Below, piece after piece: positions 16,495 through 26,800 of a DNA stretch of 64,000 bases. Within the stretch, counting starts at the first letter, position 1; every line of letters begins with the position of its first letter. Below the pieces are notes generated by a model. It saw only the letters and a program-made list of their open reading frames with translations, did not search any database and was not told where the DNA came from. The DNA lies in contig JADKIA010000004.1 in NCBI GenBank assembly GCA_016721465.1, positions 124,001 to 188,000 on the forward strand. Direction: 5' to 3'. The position numbers and the translations under genes are program-made. The DNA comes from Ideonella sp. GTDB lineage: Bacteria > Pseudomonadota > Gammaproteobacteria > Burkholderiales > Burkholderiaceae_C.

Positions 16495-17553
16495 ATGTGC
16501 GCCGTCAAGGCCATGATCGTCGACGACTCTGCGGTGGTGCGCAAGCACTTGTCCGACTTGCTCACCGCGGGTGGCGTGGAGGTGGTCGCCACGGCCTCCG
16601 ACCCCTTGTTTGCCTGGCCCAAGCTGCAGTCCAACCCACCCGACGTGCTGGTGCTGGACGTGGAGATGCCGCGCATGGACGGCATCAGCTTCCTCAAAAA
16701 GCTGATGGCCGAGCATCCCCTGCCGGTGGTGATGTGCTCCACGCTGACCGAAAAGGGCAGCGAGACCACGATGCAGGCCCTGGCCGCCGGCGCAGTGGCG
16801 TTCGTGACCAAGCCCAAGCTGGGCCTGAAGGACTTTCTCGAGGACCGCAGCAACGGCCTGGTGGAGGCCGTGAAGGCCGCCGCGCGGGCCAACCTGCGTG
16901 CCATGCCGCAGCGCCAGTCCGGGCCGACCAGCGTGCTCAGCTCACCCACCGCGATGGCTGCCACCACCGACCGCGTGATCGCCTTCGGCCTGTCCACTGG
17001 GGGCGTGCAGTCCCTTGAATCGGTGCTGCGCCGTCTGCCGCGCACTTTGCCCGGCATTGTGGTGGTGCAACACATGCCGGAGAAGTTCACCGCGGCATTT
17101 GCCAGCCGCCTGAACACCCTGTGCGAGCTGGACGTGGCAGAGGCCAGGGACGGCGAGCGCGTGATCGCCGGCCGTGTGCTGCTGGCCCCAGGCGGGCGGC
17201 ACATGCGCCTGAAACGCAGTGGCGCGCAATACGTCGTCGAGGTGACCGATGGGCCGCTGATCAACCACCACCGCCCCTCGGTGGACGTGCTGTTTCGCTC
17301 GGTGGCCCAATGCGCCGGCCGCAACGCCATCGGCGTGATCATGACGGGGATGGGCGATGACGGCGCGCGTGGCCTGCGCGAGATGCACGAGGCCGGCGCC
17401 ATCACCGCCGCTCAGGACGAGGAAAGCTGCGTCGTGTTCGGCATGCCACGCGAAGCCATCCGGCTCGGTGCCGCGGACACGGTGCTGCCCCTCGGCGGCA
17501 TCGCCCCTTGGTTGCTTGAAGCGGCCCACCAGCCGGCCAAAGCACGCGCCTGA
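16495..17553 (+). CDS. cheB: Protein-glutamate methylesterase CheB
   Basis: The product is 352 residues. The receiver domain has Asp10/Asp11 and the acceptor Asp55 in LVLDVEMPRMDG. After a linker of about 40 residues comes the methylesterase domain, with the serine in FGLSTGGVQSLE, the His in VVVQHMPEKF and the Asp in MTGMGDDGARGL. It removes methyl groups from receptors when phosphorylated by CheA. It is the last gene of the operon, converging on aroC with 53 bp between stops. The nucleophile motif reads GLSTGG where GASTGG is common, a conservative change. Confidence 0.95.
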   Translation: MCAVKAMIVDDSAVVRKHLSDLLTAGGVEVVATASDPLFAWPKLQSNPPDVLVLDVEMPRMDGISFLKKLMAEHPLPVVMCSTLTEKGSETTMQALAAGAVAFVTKPKLGLKDFLEDRSNGLVEAVKAAARANLRAMPQRQSGPTSVLSSPTAMAATTDRVIAFGLSTGGVQSLESVLRRLPRTLPGIVVVQHMPEKFTAAFASRLNTLCELDVAEARDGERVIAGRVLLAPGGRHMRLKRSGAQYVVEVTDGPLINHHRPSVDVLFRSVAQCAGRNAIGVIMTGMGDDGARGLREMHEAGAITAAQDEESCVVFGMPREAIRLGAADTVLPLGGIAPWLLEAAHQPAKARA

Positions 17554-17606
17554 ATCCGGCATGCGGCTTGTCCCGCCTGATCGGCCACGCGCCTCAGCTC
17601 ACCGAT

Positions 17607-18704
17607 TCAGGCGGCCCCGGCAATCGGCGGCATCGGCAACACCACATCGGCGTTCTGCGCGCGGTGGCGCAGGGCATGGTCCATCACCACCAGCGCCAGC
17701 ATGGCCTCGGCAATGGGCGTCGCGCGGATGCCCACGCAGGGGTCGTGCCGACCGTGGGTCTGCACCACCGTGGGCTGGCCGTGCCGGTCGATCGAGGCCT
17801 TGGGGCTGTGGATCGAACTGGTGGGCTTGATGGCGATGGACACCACCAGGTCCTGTCCGGTCGAGATCCCCCCCAGCACCCCGCCCGCGTGGTTGCTGCG
17901 GAATCCATCGGGGCTGAGTTCGTCACCATGCACCGTGCCGCGCTGCGGCACCACTCCAAAGCCGTCACCGATTTCCACACCCTTGACCGCGTTGATGCCC
18001 ATCATCGCGTAGGCGATGTCGGCATCGAGCTTGTCGAACAGGGGCTCGCCCAGGCCCACCGGCATGTGGCGCGCCCGCACCTCGATGCGGGCACCGCAGC
18101 TGTTGCCCGACTTGCGCAAGGCATCCATGTGCGCTTCGAGCTGCGGCACGATGCCGGCGTTCGGCGCGAAGAACGCGTTCTGCGTGATCTGCGCCTCGTC
18201 CTCGAAGGGAATGGCCACCTCGCCCAGCGCGCTCATCCAACCAATGAACTGCGTGCCGTGCCGTTGATGCAACCATTTCTTGGCCACCGCGCCCGCCGCC
18301 ACCATCGGGGCGGTGAGCCGCGCCGAGGAGCGGCCACCGCCGCGCGGATCGCGCAGGCCGTACTTGCGCCAATAGGTGTAGTCGGCGTGGCCGGGGCGAA
18401 AGGTGTCGAGGAGGTTGCCGTAGTCCTTGCTGCGCTGGTCGGTGTTGCGAATCAGCAGGCAGATCGGTGTGCCGGTGGTCAGGCCTTCGTACACACCGGA
18501 CAGGATCTCGACCGCATCGGGCTCGTTGCGCTGGGTCACATGACGGCTGGTGCCCGGGCGTCGCCGGTCCAGATCGGGCTGGATGTCGGCCTCGCTCAAG
18601 GGCAGCCCGGGCGGGCAACCGTCGATCACACAGCCAATGGCCGGGCCATGGCTTTCGCCGAAATTGGTGACGCGAAACAGTTCGCCAAAGGTGCTGCCGG
18701 ACAT
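17607..18704 (-). CDS. aroC: Chorismate synthase
   Basis: The 365-residue product catalyses the last step of the shikimate pathway (EPSP to chorismate, with reduced flavin). The start is set at MSGSTFGELF, the family's usual N-terminus. Signatures include GESHGPAIGCVIDGCPPG, the RRPGTSRHVTQRNEPD loop and RGGGRSSARLT. It ends with a short tail past the conserved MDHALRHRAQN. It is a single gene on the minus strand, converging on cheB. A terminator of the CBS gene lies just upstream, so it probably has its own promoter, which I cannot place. Confidence 0.96.
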   Translation of the reverse strand: MSGSTFGELFRVTNFGESHGPAIGCVIDGCPPGLPLSEADIQPDLDRRRPGTSRHVTQRNEPDAVEILSGVYEGLTTGTPICLLIRNTDQRSKDYGNLLDTFRPGHADYTYWRKYGLRDPRGGGRSSARLTAPMVAAGAVAKKWLHQRHGTQFIGWMSALGEVAIPFEDEAQITQNAFFAPNAGIVPQLEAHMDALRKSGNSCGARIEVRARHMPVGLGEPLFDKLDADIAYAMMGINAVKGVEIGDGFGVVPQRGTVHGDELSPDGFRSNHAGGVLGGISTGQDLVVSIAIKPTSSIHSPKASIDRHGQPTVVQTHGRHDPCVGIRATPIAEAMLALVVMDHALRHRAQNADVVLPMPPIAGAA

Positions 18705-18749
18705 TGCGAAAGAAGCCTTGATGCGCAGGTGGATCGACGTGACGCCCAC

Positions 18750-18791
18750 AAAAAGGCGACGGGCCCGAGAAACCCCGGGCCCGATTGTCGC
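18750..18791 (-). terminator. Rho-independent terminator of the CBS-domain gene
   Basis: On the minus strand GCGAC and GGGCCCG pair with CGGGCCC and GTCGC (outer arms 18787-18791 and 18756-18760, inner arms 18776-18782 and 18761-18767), followed by a run of five T. It begins 26 bp after the stop of the CBS gene and separates that gene from aroC. Confidence 0.8.
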
Positions 18792-18817
18792 AGCAGCGAT
18801 GGCGTGGCGAGTGCAGG

Positions 18818-19282
18818 CTACAGCTTGGGCGCGTCGGCGCCCTCTTCTTCCACCGGCCAGTCACGGATGTAGGCCTTGAGCATGCGGTTCTCGAAATCCT
18901 GGCCGTCCACCACGGCCTTGGCCACGTCGTAGAACGACACCACGCCCATCAGCGTGCGGCCGTCCAGCACCGGCATGTAGCGTGCATGGCGGCCCAGCAT
19001 CATGCGGCGCACCTCGTCGATCTCGGTCTCGGGGCGGCAGGTGAGTGGTGCGTCGTCCATCACCGTGCCCACCGTGAGATTGCCGACCGTGCCACCGTTG
19101 CGCACGATGGCCGCGATCACCTCGCGGAACGTGAGCATGCCCACCAGCTCGCCGTGCGACATCACCACCAGCGAGCCAATGTCGCGTTCGGCCATGGTAT
19201 TGACCGAATCGCCCAGCTTGTGATCCGGTGCGATGGTGTAAAGGGTGTTGCCCTTGACGCGCAGAATGTCGCTGACCTTCAT
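18818..19282 (-). CDS. Tandem CBS-domain protein
   Basis: The product is 154 residues from the ATG at 19282 (MKVSDILRV), with GGAGGG upstream. It consists of two CBS motifs (about 1-60 and 73-130), forming one Bateman module that usually binds adenine nucleotides or SAM. The second motif includes ARYMPVLDGRTLMGVVSFYDVAKA. There is no catalytic or transport domain, so it is a stand-alone regulatory or sensor module. It is divergent from metY, with 74 bp between. The partner is unknown. Confidence 0.88.
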   Translation of the reverse strand: MKVSDILRVKGNTLYTIAPDHKLGDSVNTMAERDIGSLVVMSHGELVGMLTFREVIAAIVRNGGTVGNLTVGTVMDDAPLTCRPETEIDEVRRMMLGRHARYMPVLDGRTLMGVVSFYDVAKAVVDGQDFENRMLKAYIRDWPVEEEGADAPKL

Positions 19283-19356
19283 GTGGTGGCCCTCCGTGTG
19301 TAGGCAGTCAAAAACATAGCACACAATCCGCCGATCCGACACCCTGATCGACCTCC

Positions 19357-20658
19357 ATGCCCGGCTACAGCGACCCCGGATTCGACACCCTGGCCTTGCA
19401 CGCGGGCAGCGCGCCGGACCCGGCCACGGGCGCCCGGGCAGTGCCCATCCACCTGACCACGTCCTTTGTGTTCCAGAGCAGCGAACATGCGGCGTCGCTG
19501 TTCAACATGGAGCGGTCAGGCCATGTGTACAGCCGCATCAGCAATCCCACCAATGCCGTACTCGAGGAGCGCGTGGCCGCACTCGAAGGTGGCGCCGGCG
19601 CAATTGCCACGGCCAGCGGCCAGGCCGCCCTGCACCTGGCCGTGAGCACCTTGGCCGGCGCGGGCCACCACATCGTGGCCAGTGCGGCCCTGTATGGCGG
19701 CTCGCACAACCTGCTGGACTACACGCTGCGGCGCTTTGGCATCGACACCACCTTCGTGCCACCCGGTGACCTGGAGGCCTGGCGCGCCGCCATTCGCCCG
19801 GAGACCCGCCTGCTGTTCGGCGAAACGCTCGGCAACCCGGGCCTCGACGTGCTGGACATTGCCGCGGTGAGCATCATTGCCCATGAGGCCGGCCTGCCGC
19901 TGCTGGTCGACTCCACCTTCACACCGCCGTGGCTGCTCAAGCCCTTCGACCATGGCGCGGACCTGCTCTTCCACTCGGCCACCAAATTCCTGTCCGGCCA
20001 CGGCACGGTGGTGGGCGGGGTGCTCGTGGACAGCGGCAACTTCGACTGGGATGCCAGCGGCCGTTTCCCCGAGATCACCCAAGCCTACGAGGGCTTCCAT
20101 GGCATGGTGTTCAGCGAGGAGAGCACCGTGGGCGCCTTCCTGCTGCGTGCGCGGCGCGAGGGCCTGCGCGATTTCGGCGCGTGCATGAGCCCGCACACCG
20201 CCTGGCTGATCCTGCAGGGCATCGAGACCCTGCCTTTGCGCATGGAGCGGCACGTGGCCAACACCCGCAAGGTGGTGCAGTTCCTGGCCGGCCAGGCCAT
20301 GGTGCAACGCGTGGGTTACCCCGAACTGGAATCGCACCCCGACCACGCCCTGGCCCGCCGCCTGTTGCCACGCGGCTGCGGCTCGGTCTTCAGCTTCGAC
20401 CTCAAAGGGTCGCGCAACCAGGGCAAGGCCTTCATCGAGGCACTCAAGCTGTTCTCTCACTTGGCCAATGTGGGCGACTGTCGCTCGCTGGTGATCCACC
20501 CCGCATCCACCACCCATTTCCGCATGGACGACGCGGCCCTGGCGCGTGCCGGCATCGGGCCCGGCACCATCCGCCTGTCGATCGGCCTGGAAGACGGCGA
20601 TGACCTGATCGACGACCTGAAGCGGGCGCTGCGTGCGGCCGAGAAGGCGGCGGCCTGA
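19357..20658 (+). CDS. metY: O-acetylhomoserine (O-succinylhomoserine) sulfhydrylase family enzyme
   Basis: The 433-residue PLP enzyme belongs to the Cys/Met metabolism family. It has FDTLALHAGSAPDPATGARA at the N-terminus, YSRISNPTNAVLEERVAALEGG, and Lys210 in FHSATKFLSGHGT as the Schiff-base lysine. It makes homocysteine from an acylated homoserine and sulfide. The length and N-terminus fit MetY better than the shorter MetZ, but acyl preference cannot be read. A hydrolase gene starts 2 bp after its stop. Confidence 0.88.
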   Translation: MPGYSDPGFDTLALHAGSAPDPATGARAVPIHLTTSFVFQSSEHAASLFNMERSGHVYSRISNPTNAVLEERVAALEGGAGAIATASGQAALHLAVSTLAGAGHHIVASAALYGGSHNLLDYTLRRFGIDTTFVPPGDLEAWRAAIRPETRLLFGETLGNPGLDVLDIAAVSIIAHEAGLPLLVDSTFTPPWLLKPFDHGADLLFHSATKFLSGHGTVVGGVLVDSGNFDWDASGRFPEITQAYEGFHGMVFSEESTVGAFLLRARREGLRDFGACMSPHTAWLILQGIETLPLRMERHVANTRKVVQFLAGQAMVQRVGYPELESHPDHALARRLLPRGCGSVFSFDLKGSRNQGKAFIEALKLFSHLANVGDCRSLVIHPASTTHFRMDDAALARAGIGPGTIRLSIGLEDGDDLIDDLKRALRAAEKAAA

Positions 20659-20660
20659 CC

Positions 20661-21464
20661 ATGGAGCTGACCGTTCAAGGCCAGCGTGCCTACGCCTACA
20701 CCGGCGGCAAGCCCTTCGACCCTGCCCTGCCCTGTGTGGTCTTCGTCCACGGCGCCCTCAACGACCACAGCGTCTGGACACTGCTGGCCCGCTGGTGCGC
20801 GCACCACGGTTACAGCGCCATGGCGGTGGACCAGCCCGGCCATGGCCGCAGCGGCGGGCCCCCGCTCGACAGTGTCGAGGCGCTGGCGGACTGGACGCTG
20901 GCCCTGCTGGACGCGGCGGGGGCTCCACGCATGGCCGCCGTCGTGGGCCACAGCATGGGCTCGTTGATCGCGCTTGAAGTCGCCGCGCGGGCACCTTTGC
21001 GTGTTGACCGCCTGGTGATGGTGGGCACGGCCTATCCGATGAAGGTGTCCGACGCCTTGCTGAGCACCGCCCGCGACGCGCCGCTCAAAGCCATCGACAT
21101 GGTCAATGCGTTCTCGCTGTCGAGCCTCGCCAACAAGCCGTCCTACCCCGGCCCGGGCATGTGGCTGCATGGCGCCAGCAGGGCCTTGATGCGCCGCCTG
21201 CAGCGCACGCAGACGGGCACCAACCTGTTCCACCATGACTTCAGCGTCTGCGACCGCTATGCGCGGGGCATGGAAGCCGCCGCGGCGGTGAACTGCCCGG
21301 TGCACTTCGTGCTGGGGCGGCAGGACCAGATGACCTCGCCCAAGGTGACGCGCGACCTCGGCACCGCGCTGAAGGCGCGCATCCACACGCTGGATTGCGG
21401 CCACGCCATCATGCAAGAGCAGCCCGAAGGCATGCTGCAGGCACTGGTGGCGGCGCTGGCCTGA
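20661..21464 (+). CDS. Alpha/beta-hydrolase fold protein
   Basis: The product is 267 residues. HGALNDHSVW gives the oxyanion-hole HG. The nucleophile elbow is GHSMGS (Ser98). The acid is likely in GRQDQMTSP and the His in DCGHAIMQEQPEG, so the catalytic triad looks complete. It has the size of a soluble esterase or hydrolase; the substrate is unknown. Its 2-bp distance from metY implies co-transcription, but no link to methionine metabolism can be claimed. Confidence 0.88.
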   Translation: MELTVQGQRAYAYTGGKPFDPALPCVVFVHGALNDHSVWTLLARWCAHHGYSAMAVDQPGHGRSGGPPLDSVEALADWTLALLDAAGAPRMAAVVGHSMGSLIALEVAARAPLRVDRLVMVGTAYPMKVSDALLSTARDAPLKAIDMVNAFSLSSLANKPSYPGPGMWLHGASRALMRRLQRTQTGTNLFHHDFSVCDRYARGMEAAAAVNCPVHFVLGRQDQMTSPKVTRDLGTALKARIHTLDCGHAIMQEQPEGMLQALVAALA

Positions 21465-21574
21465 GGCACAGCGGCGTCGCACACCGACGCGCCATCCTGG
21501 ACGGGTCGGCGCTGCCGCGCCATCGGTGAAGCGGCCATCGAGGCCGGCAGCCACTGCTGCACAATCCAGCCACG

Positions 21575-22918
21575 ATGAGCCTGGTCTTTCCCCACACTTT
21601 CGTGCCCTGGTTTCGCTCGGTGGCGCCCTACATCCATGCCTATCATGGCAAGACCTTCGTGGTGGGCATGGCGGGCGAGTTGATTGCTGCCGGCAAGCTC
21701 AACAATTTCGTTCAGGACCTGGCGATCCTGCATGCCATGGGCATCAAGCTGGTGCTGGTGCACGGCTTCCGGCCGCAGGTCAACGAGCAGCTGGCGGCCA
21801 AGGGCCATGCGTCCAAGTTCAGCCACGGCAAGCGGGTGACCGACGCCGTGGCCCTGGACTGCGCCCAGGAGGCCGCGGGGCAGTTGCGCTTCGAGATCGA
21901 GGCCGCGTTCTCCCAAGGCCTGCCCAACACGCCGATGGCCAATGCCACTGTGCGGGTGGTGTCGGGCAACTTCCTGATTGCGCGGCCCATCGGCATCGTG
22001 GACGGGGTGGATTTCATGCACAGCGGCGTGGTACGGCGCGTGGACGCCAAATCCATTCGCGGCGCCATCGACATCGGAGCGCTGGTGTTGTTGAGCCCCT
22101 TCGGCTTCTCACCCACGGGCGAGGCCTTCAACCTGAGCATGGAGGAGGTGGCCACCGCCACGGCCATCGCGCTGCAGGCCGACAAGTTACTGTTCCTGAC
22201 GGAGATCGCCGGCGTTCGCGAAGACCTGAGCGACGCTGAAAGCGCCATCGATACCGAGATGGCCCTGGCCGATGCCCAGCGCCTGCTCGGGTCCTTGCCG
22301 GCACCCACCCAGCCCAGCGACCTGGCCTTCTACCTGCAGCATTGCGTGCGGGCCTGTGAGTCGGGCGTGGAGCGCTCGCACATCCTGCCTTTTGCGGTGG
22401 ATGGTGCGATCCTTCAGGAGGTGTTCACGCACGATGGCATCGGCACCATGGTGGTGGACGAGAAGCTTGAGAGCCTGCACGAAGCCACCGCGGACGACGT
22501 GGGCGGCATCTTGCAGCTGATTGAGCCGTTCGAGCGCGATGGCACGCTGGTGCGCCGCGAGCGCACGGAGATCGAGCGCGACGTCAGCAACTACACCGTG
22601 ATCGAGCACGATGGTGTGTTGTTCGGTTGCGCCGCGCTTTACCCCTATCCGGAATCCCGGACAGGCGAAATGGCAGCGCTCACGGTGTCACCGCAAGTGC
22701 AAGGTCAAGGCGACGGCGAGAGAATCCTCAAACGCATCGAGCAGCGCGCCCGTGGCCTGGGTTTGGACAGCATATTCGTGCTGACCACCCGCACCATGCA
22801 TTGGTTCATCAAGCGGGGTTTTGTGGCTGTCGATCCGGAATGGCTGCCCGAGGCCCGCAAGCGCAAATACAACTGGGACCGGCGTTCGCAGGTGCTGGTC
22901 AAGAAACTCGGTTCGTAA
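21575..22918 (+). CDS. argA: N-acetylglutamate synthase
   Basis: The product is 447 residues. The N-terminal amino-acid-kinase-like domain (about 1-280; HGKTFVVGMAGELI, LVHGFRPQVNEQLA, FLTEIAGV) probably binds arginine for feedback control. The C-terminal GNAT acetyltransferase domain (about 295-440) includes ALTVSPQVQGQGDGERILKR as the acetyl-CoA loop and ends near WDRRSQVLVKKL. It catalyses the first step of arginine synthesis. It begins 110 bp after the hydrolase gene and is followed 29 bp later by yggX. Confidence 0.95.
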   Translation: MSLVFPHTFVPWFRSVAPYIHAYHGKTFVVGMAGELIAAGKLNNFVQDLAILHAMGIKLVLVHGFRPQVNEQLAAKGHASKFSHGKRVTDAVALDCAQEAAGQLRFEIEAAFSQGLPNTPMANATVRVVSGNFLIARPIGIVDGVDFMHSGVVRRVDAKSIRGAIDIGALVLLSPFGFSPTGEAFNLSMEEVATATAIALQADKLLFLTEIAGVREDLSDAESAIDTEMALADAQRLLGSLPAPTQPSDLAFYLQHCVRACESGVERSHILPFAVDGAILQEVFTHDGIGTMVVDEKLESLHEATADDVGGILQLIEPFERDGTLVRRERTEIERDVSNYTVIEHDGVLFGCAALYPYPESRTGEMAALTVSPQVQGQGDGERILKRIEQRARGLGLDSIFVLTTRTMHWFIKRGFVAVDPEWLPEARKRKYNWDRRSQVLVKKLGS

Positions 22919-22947
22919 CCCCAACATCCCAGACTGGAGATACCCAC

Positions 22948-23220
22948 ATGGCCCGATCGGTGCAATGCACTCACCTCAAGAAGGAAGCAGAAGGCCTGGA
23001 CGCCCCCACCTACCCCGGCGAACTGGGCAAGCGCATCTACATGGAAATCAGCAAGGAGGCGTGGCAACTTTGGCTGCGTCACCAGACCATGCTGGTGAAC
23101 GAGAATCGCCTGAATCTGGCCGATCTGCGCGCGCGCCAGTATCTTGCACGGCAGATGGAGCAATTCCTGTTTGGCGGCGGCGCTGACCAGCCCGCCGGGT
23201 TTGTGCCACCGCCCCCGTGA
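22948..23220 (+). CDS. yggX: Fe(2+)-trafficking / oxidative damage protection protein
   Basis: The product is 90 residues. It matches the small YggX family: an early Cys (VQCTHLKKEAEGL), YPGELGKRIY, SKEAWQLWLRHQTMLVNENRLNL and a C-terminal REYL-like segment (RARQYLARQMEQFLFGG). It is a cytosolic protein linked to protection of Fe-S clusters. TGGAGA precedes the ATG. It is likely co-transcribed with argA. Confidence 0.93.
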   Translation: MARSVQCTHLKKEAEGLDAPTYPGELGKRIYMEISKEAWQLWLRHQTMLVNENRLNLADLRARQYLARQMEQFLFGGGADQPAGFVPPPP

Positions 23221-23271
23221 ATGCGATCACCGATCGAAATCGGTTCAGCACAGGGTTTCCCTTGAATGGTC

Positions 23272-23304
23272 GGACATCGAAAATGTCCAGTCCAAACCTA
23301 TAAT
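23272..23304 (+). promoter_or_regulatory. Promoter with inverted-repeat operator for the H-NS-family gene
   Basis: A perfect 6-bp inverted repeat (GGACAT at 23272-23277, ATGTCC at 23283-23288, 5-nt centre CGAAA) lies 10 bp upstream of a consensus -10, TATAAT (23299-23304). It covers where a -35 would sit, and no good -35 hexamer is visible there. That fits an activator-dependent or repressed promoter. Transcription would start near 23311, about 30 nt before the ATG at 23340. Confidence 0.6.
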
Positions 23305-23339
23305 CCCAGCGGTTACCAACTGACCGATGGAGATTGGGC

Positions 23340-23645
23340 ATGGACACCATTCAAGACCTGCTGGCCAAACGCGCCGAACTCGACAAGAAGATTGCCGATG
23401 CGCGCCGTGAAGAGCGCAGCACGGCCATCGCCAAAGTGCGCGCACTGATGGCCGAACACGGCCTCACCGCCGCCGATGTGGCGGGCAAGGCGCCGCAGGC
23501 CGCGGGCAAGCCCACCGGCAACAAGGTTGCCCCGAAATACCGCAACAAGGCCACCGGTGAAACCTGGACCGGGCGTGGTCTGCAACCGAAGTGGCTGCGT
23601 GCCGCACTCGAATCCGGCAAGAAGTTGGCCGACTTCATCATCTGA
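23340..23645 (+). CDS. H-NS-family histone-like nucleoid protein
   Basis: The product is 101 residues from the ATG at 23340. The N-terminal helical oligomerisation part (about 1-45, rich in Arg, Glu and Ala) is joined by an Ala/Lys-rich linker to the C-terminal H-NS DNA-binding domain: KYRNKATGETWTGRGLQPKWLRAAL. The TGRGxxPxW segment is the AT-rich DNA minor-groove hook of this family in Burkholderiales. It is shorter than E. coli H-NS (137 residues) but typical of the beta-proteobacterial type. It may silence horizontally acquired DNA. Confidence 0.92.
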   Translation: MDTIQDLLAKRAELDKKIADARREERSTAIAKVRALMAEHGLTAADVAGKAPQAAGKPTGNKVAPKYRNKATGETWTGRGLQPKWLRAALESGKKLADFII

Positions 23646-23807
23646 TCGTCACCATGGCGCGGCGGCGCCGACGCTCACTTTGAGCCGACGCGAAGGCCGG
23701 CAGCACGAGGGCTTCCTCGATTGCGATCTCCGGCGCGTGTGGCGGATTGAAACGGCGAGCAAGTCGCTGTACCAGAGGCCGCCGATGGGCACGAATCGTG
23801 GTCCACT

Positions 23808-26800
23808 GTGCGACCGACTTTCGCTTGCCCGTCCGTGCCCGATCCGACCGATTCCCGCTTGATCGCCCCATCGATCGCCCCAAGGACCTGGCGCCGCTGG
23901 CCCATGCCCGGCTTGCTGGCGGCCTGGGCCAGCCTGTTGGCGTGCGGCGCGGCGCGATCCTTCAGCGAGCTTGCACCGGGCACACCCGTCTGGTGGCCGG
24001 CAATCGGGCTGGCCTTGGCCTTGGCCCTGCGCTGGCCCCTCCTGGCTGGGCCCCTGTTGACCGGCACGGCCCTGGGGGCGTGGCTGGCCCAATGGGCCGC
24101 CGGCCTGTCAGGGTGGCTGGCTGCGGGCCTTTCCTTGGGTGCCGTGTCCTCGGCCTGGCTGGCGGCGCGCTGCCTGCAATGGTTGAAGTTCGATCCGCTG
24201 ATGAATCAGCGTCGCGACCTCGGATGGTTGATGCTTGCCGGTGTGCTGCTGGCCGCTGGAATCGGCGCCTTGAGTGGAGCGGTCTGCGAGTCCTTGGTCG
24301 CCCACACCCAGCCCGGCCTGGCCAGCCAGGCCGGGCTGCTGGCCTGGGGCAGCCATGCCCTCGGCGTGCTGTTGATCGTGCCACCGGTGCTGTTGAGTCG
24401 GCGCGGGCCCTTGCTTGCCGCGTTTCAACCGGCGCGACGCCTGGAACTTGGCGCCCTGCTCTCGGTGCTGGCCTTGTCCTCGATGGTCACCCTGCTGCCG
24501 ACACCTTCGCCGATGATGCAAGCGTTGGCGCTGCTGGTGCCGACGGTCGCGCTGAGCTGGTTGTCGCTGCGCCACGGCACCACATTGGCATCGGTCGCCT
24601 TGCTCATCTGGGCGGTGGCCATGGCCTTGGCCACGGGCACCTTCGGGCACGCGGCCGGCAGCCTCGCCGGCACCGTCCTCGCCCCCGCCCTGTTCGTGCA
24701 ATTGGCGACCCTGGGTGCCTTGGTGGTCCTGCCGCAGGTGGTGCAAGGCAACCTGGTCGAGTCATCGCTGCGCTGGCAGACGGCATTGGACAGCTCCGAC
24801 ATCGGTGTGGCCGAATGGCAGCTGCAGACGGCACAGGCCTATTCATCCGCCCGCTGGCGCGCCCTGCTGGCCGACCCGGCTGGCCAGGCCAGTGCAGATC
24901 TCGACCTGGTGTTGGCCAAGGTGCACCCCGACGACCGCCAGGCCATCGATGCCTTGCTGGCGCCGGCCAGCAAGTCCGCCGTCAGCCAACTGCGCCAGGA
25001 GCTGCGCCTGCGTGTTCAGGATCTCTGGTGCTGGTTTGACCTGAACCTGAAGGTGCTCGAGCGAGACGCGTCGGGCGCCGCGCAGCACGTGCTTGCAACG
25101 CTGATGGACATCGAGGCCCAACGCGGCGCCCAGGAACGACAACATCTGTCGTCCAACCTGTTCATGCACCTGCACGAAGGCCTGCTCATCACCGACAGCC
25201 AGATGCGTGTGCTCGATGCCAATCCGACCTATTCACGCATCACCGGCGTGCCACGTGAAGAGTTGCTCGGCACGGTGCCCAGCCTGTTGAGCCCGGGCCA
25301 GGATTCCGACCCGTCGAGCCAGTTGCAGAACGCAGCGATGTGGGCCGACCTGCACACCGGCGGACACTGGATCGGCGAAGTGATCGAGCGCCGCCGCAAC
25401 GGCGACCCCTGCGCCTTGCACGTCACGGTCTCCAGCGTCAACGGTCCCGAGGGCGATCTGCGCTACCACGTGCTGGTGGTCAGTGACATCACCGAGCAAC
25501 GTCTGCAGCGCGAGCGCATCGAGCGCCAGGCGCACTACGACGAACTCACGCGCTTGCCCAACCGTGCGCACTTGAGCCAATTGCTGGTTGAAGCCATGCG
25601 CCTGGCCGAGACCGATGGACACCTGCTCGCAGTGTGCTACCTCGACCTGGACCACTTCAAGGTGGTCAATGAGCAGCTCGGACACCAGGCTGGCGACCGG
25701 CTGCTGGCGGAGTTGGCCATCCGGCTGCGCAGCGCACTGCGCTCGAGGGGCACGGCGCGTGCCGACATCGCTGCCCGTCTGGGCGGTGACGAGTTCGCCC
25801 TGCTGCTGCATGCCGGCTCGGTGGAGGAGGCGCGGTTCGCGGTCGAACGCGTCCTGCGACTGGTGGCCCAGCCCTTTGCCGTGGCGCCCACGGGGGAGGC
25901 CACGCTGGTCACCGCCAGCGTTGGTGTCACCGTATATCCGCTGGATGGCAGCGATGCCGACACCTTGCTGCGTCATGCCGATCATGCGATGTACGGCGCG
26001 AAACAGGCGGGGCGCAACGGGCACCTGTTCTTCGACACCGAGCATCGTCGCCGAACGGAGGAGCGCGTGCTGGCCATCGGACGCGTGCAAGAGGCCTTGG
26101 ACCAGGACGAATTGACGCTCTACTACCAGCCCAAGGTCGATCTGCGCCGTGGCACGGTGCTGGGCGTCGAGGCCCTGTTGCGCTGGAATCACCCGCAGCG
26201 CGGGGTGGTCTCGCCGGTGCACTTTCTGCCGCTGATCGAGCACACCGGCCTGTCCGCACGCATCGGCGACCATGTGCTGGCGCGTGCGCTGGATCAGCTC
26301 GAGGCATGGCAAGCCGAAGGTCTGGAGCTGACGGTCAGTGTCAACATCAACGCGCGGCACCTGCAGCAACCCGACTTCGTCCAGCGCCTGACCGAACTGC
26401 TGGCGCGCCATGACAGGCCGCTGGGCCCGCGACTGGAGTTGGAGGTGCTCGAAACCGCGGCACTGGCCGACGTGGCCTTCACTTCCAGCCTGATGTCGCA
26501 GTGCGCTCGCCTGGGCCTGCGATGGGCCCTGGACGACTTCGGCACCGGTTATTCCACCCTCACCTACCTGAAGCGATTGCCCGTGCAAGTGCTCAAGATC
26601 GACCGCTCGTTCGTGCACAACATGATCGCCGACGGCCAGGACAAGGCCATCGTCGAAGGCCTGGTCAGCCTGGCACGCAGCTTCGACTGCGTGGCGGTGG
26701 CCGAGGGCGTCGAGACCGCCGCGCAGGCACGCATGCTGCTGGACATGGGTTGCGAAGTCGGCCAGGGCGAGGGCATTGCCGCGCCGATGCCGGCTGCGGA

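Noticed and set aside
17548..17611. 8-bp inverted repeat covering the cheB and aroC stop codons
   Set aside because: The arms are 48 bp apart and lack a T-run on either side, so a bidirectional terminator is not convincing.
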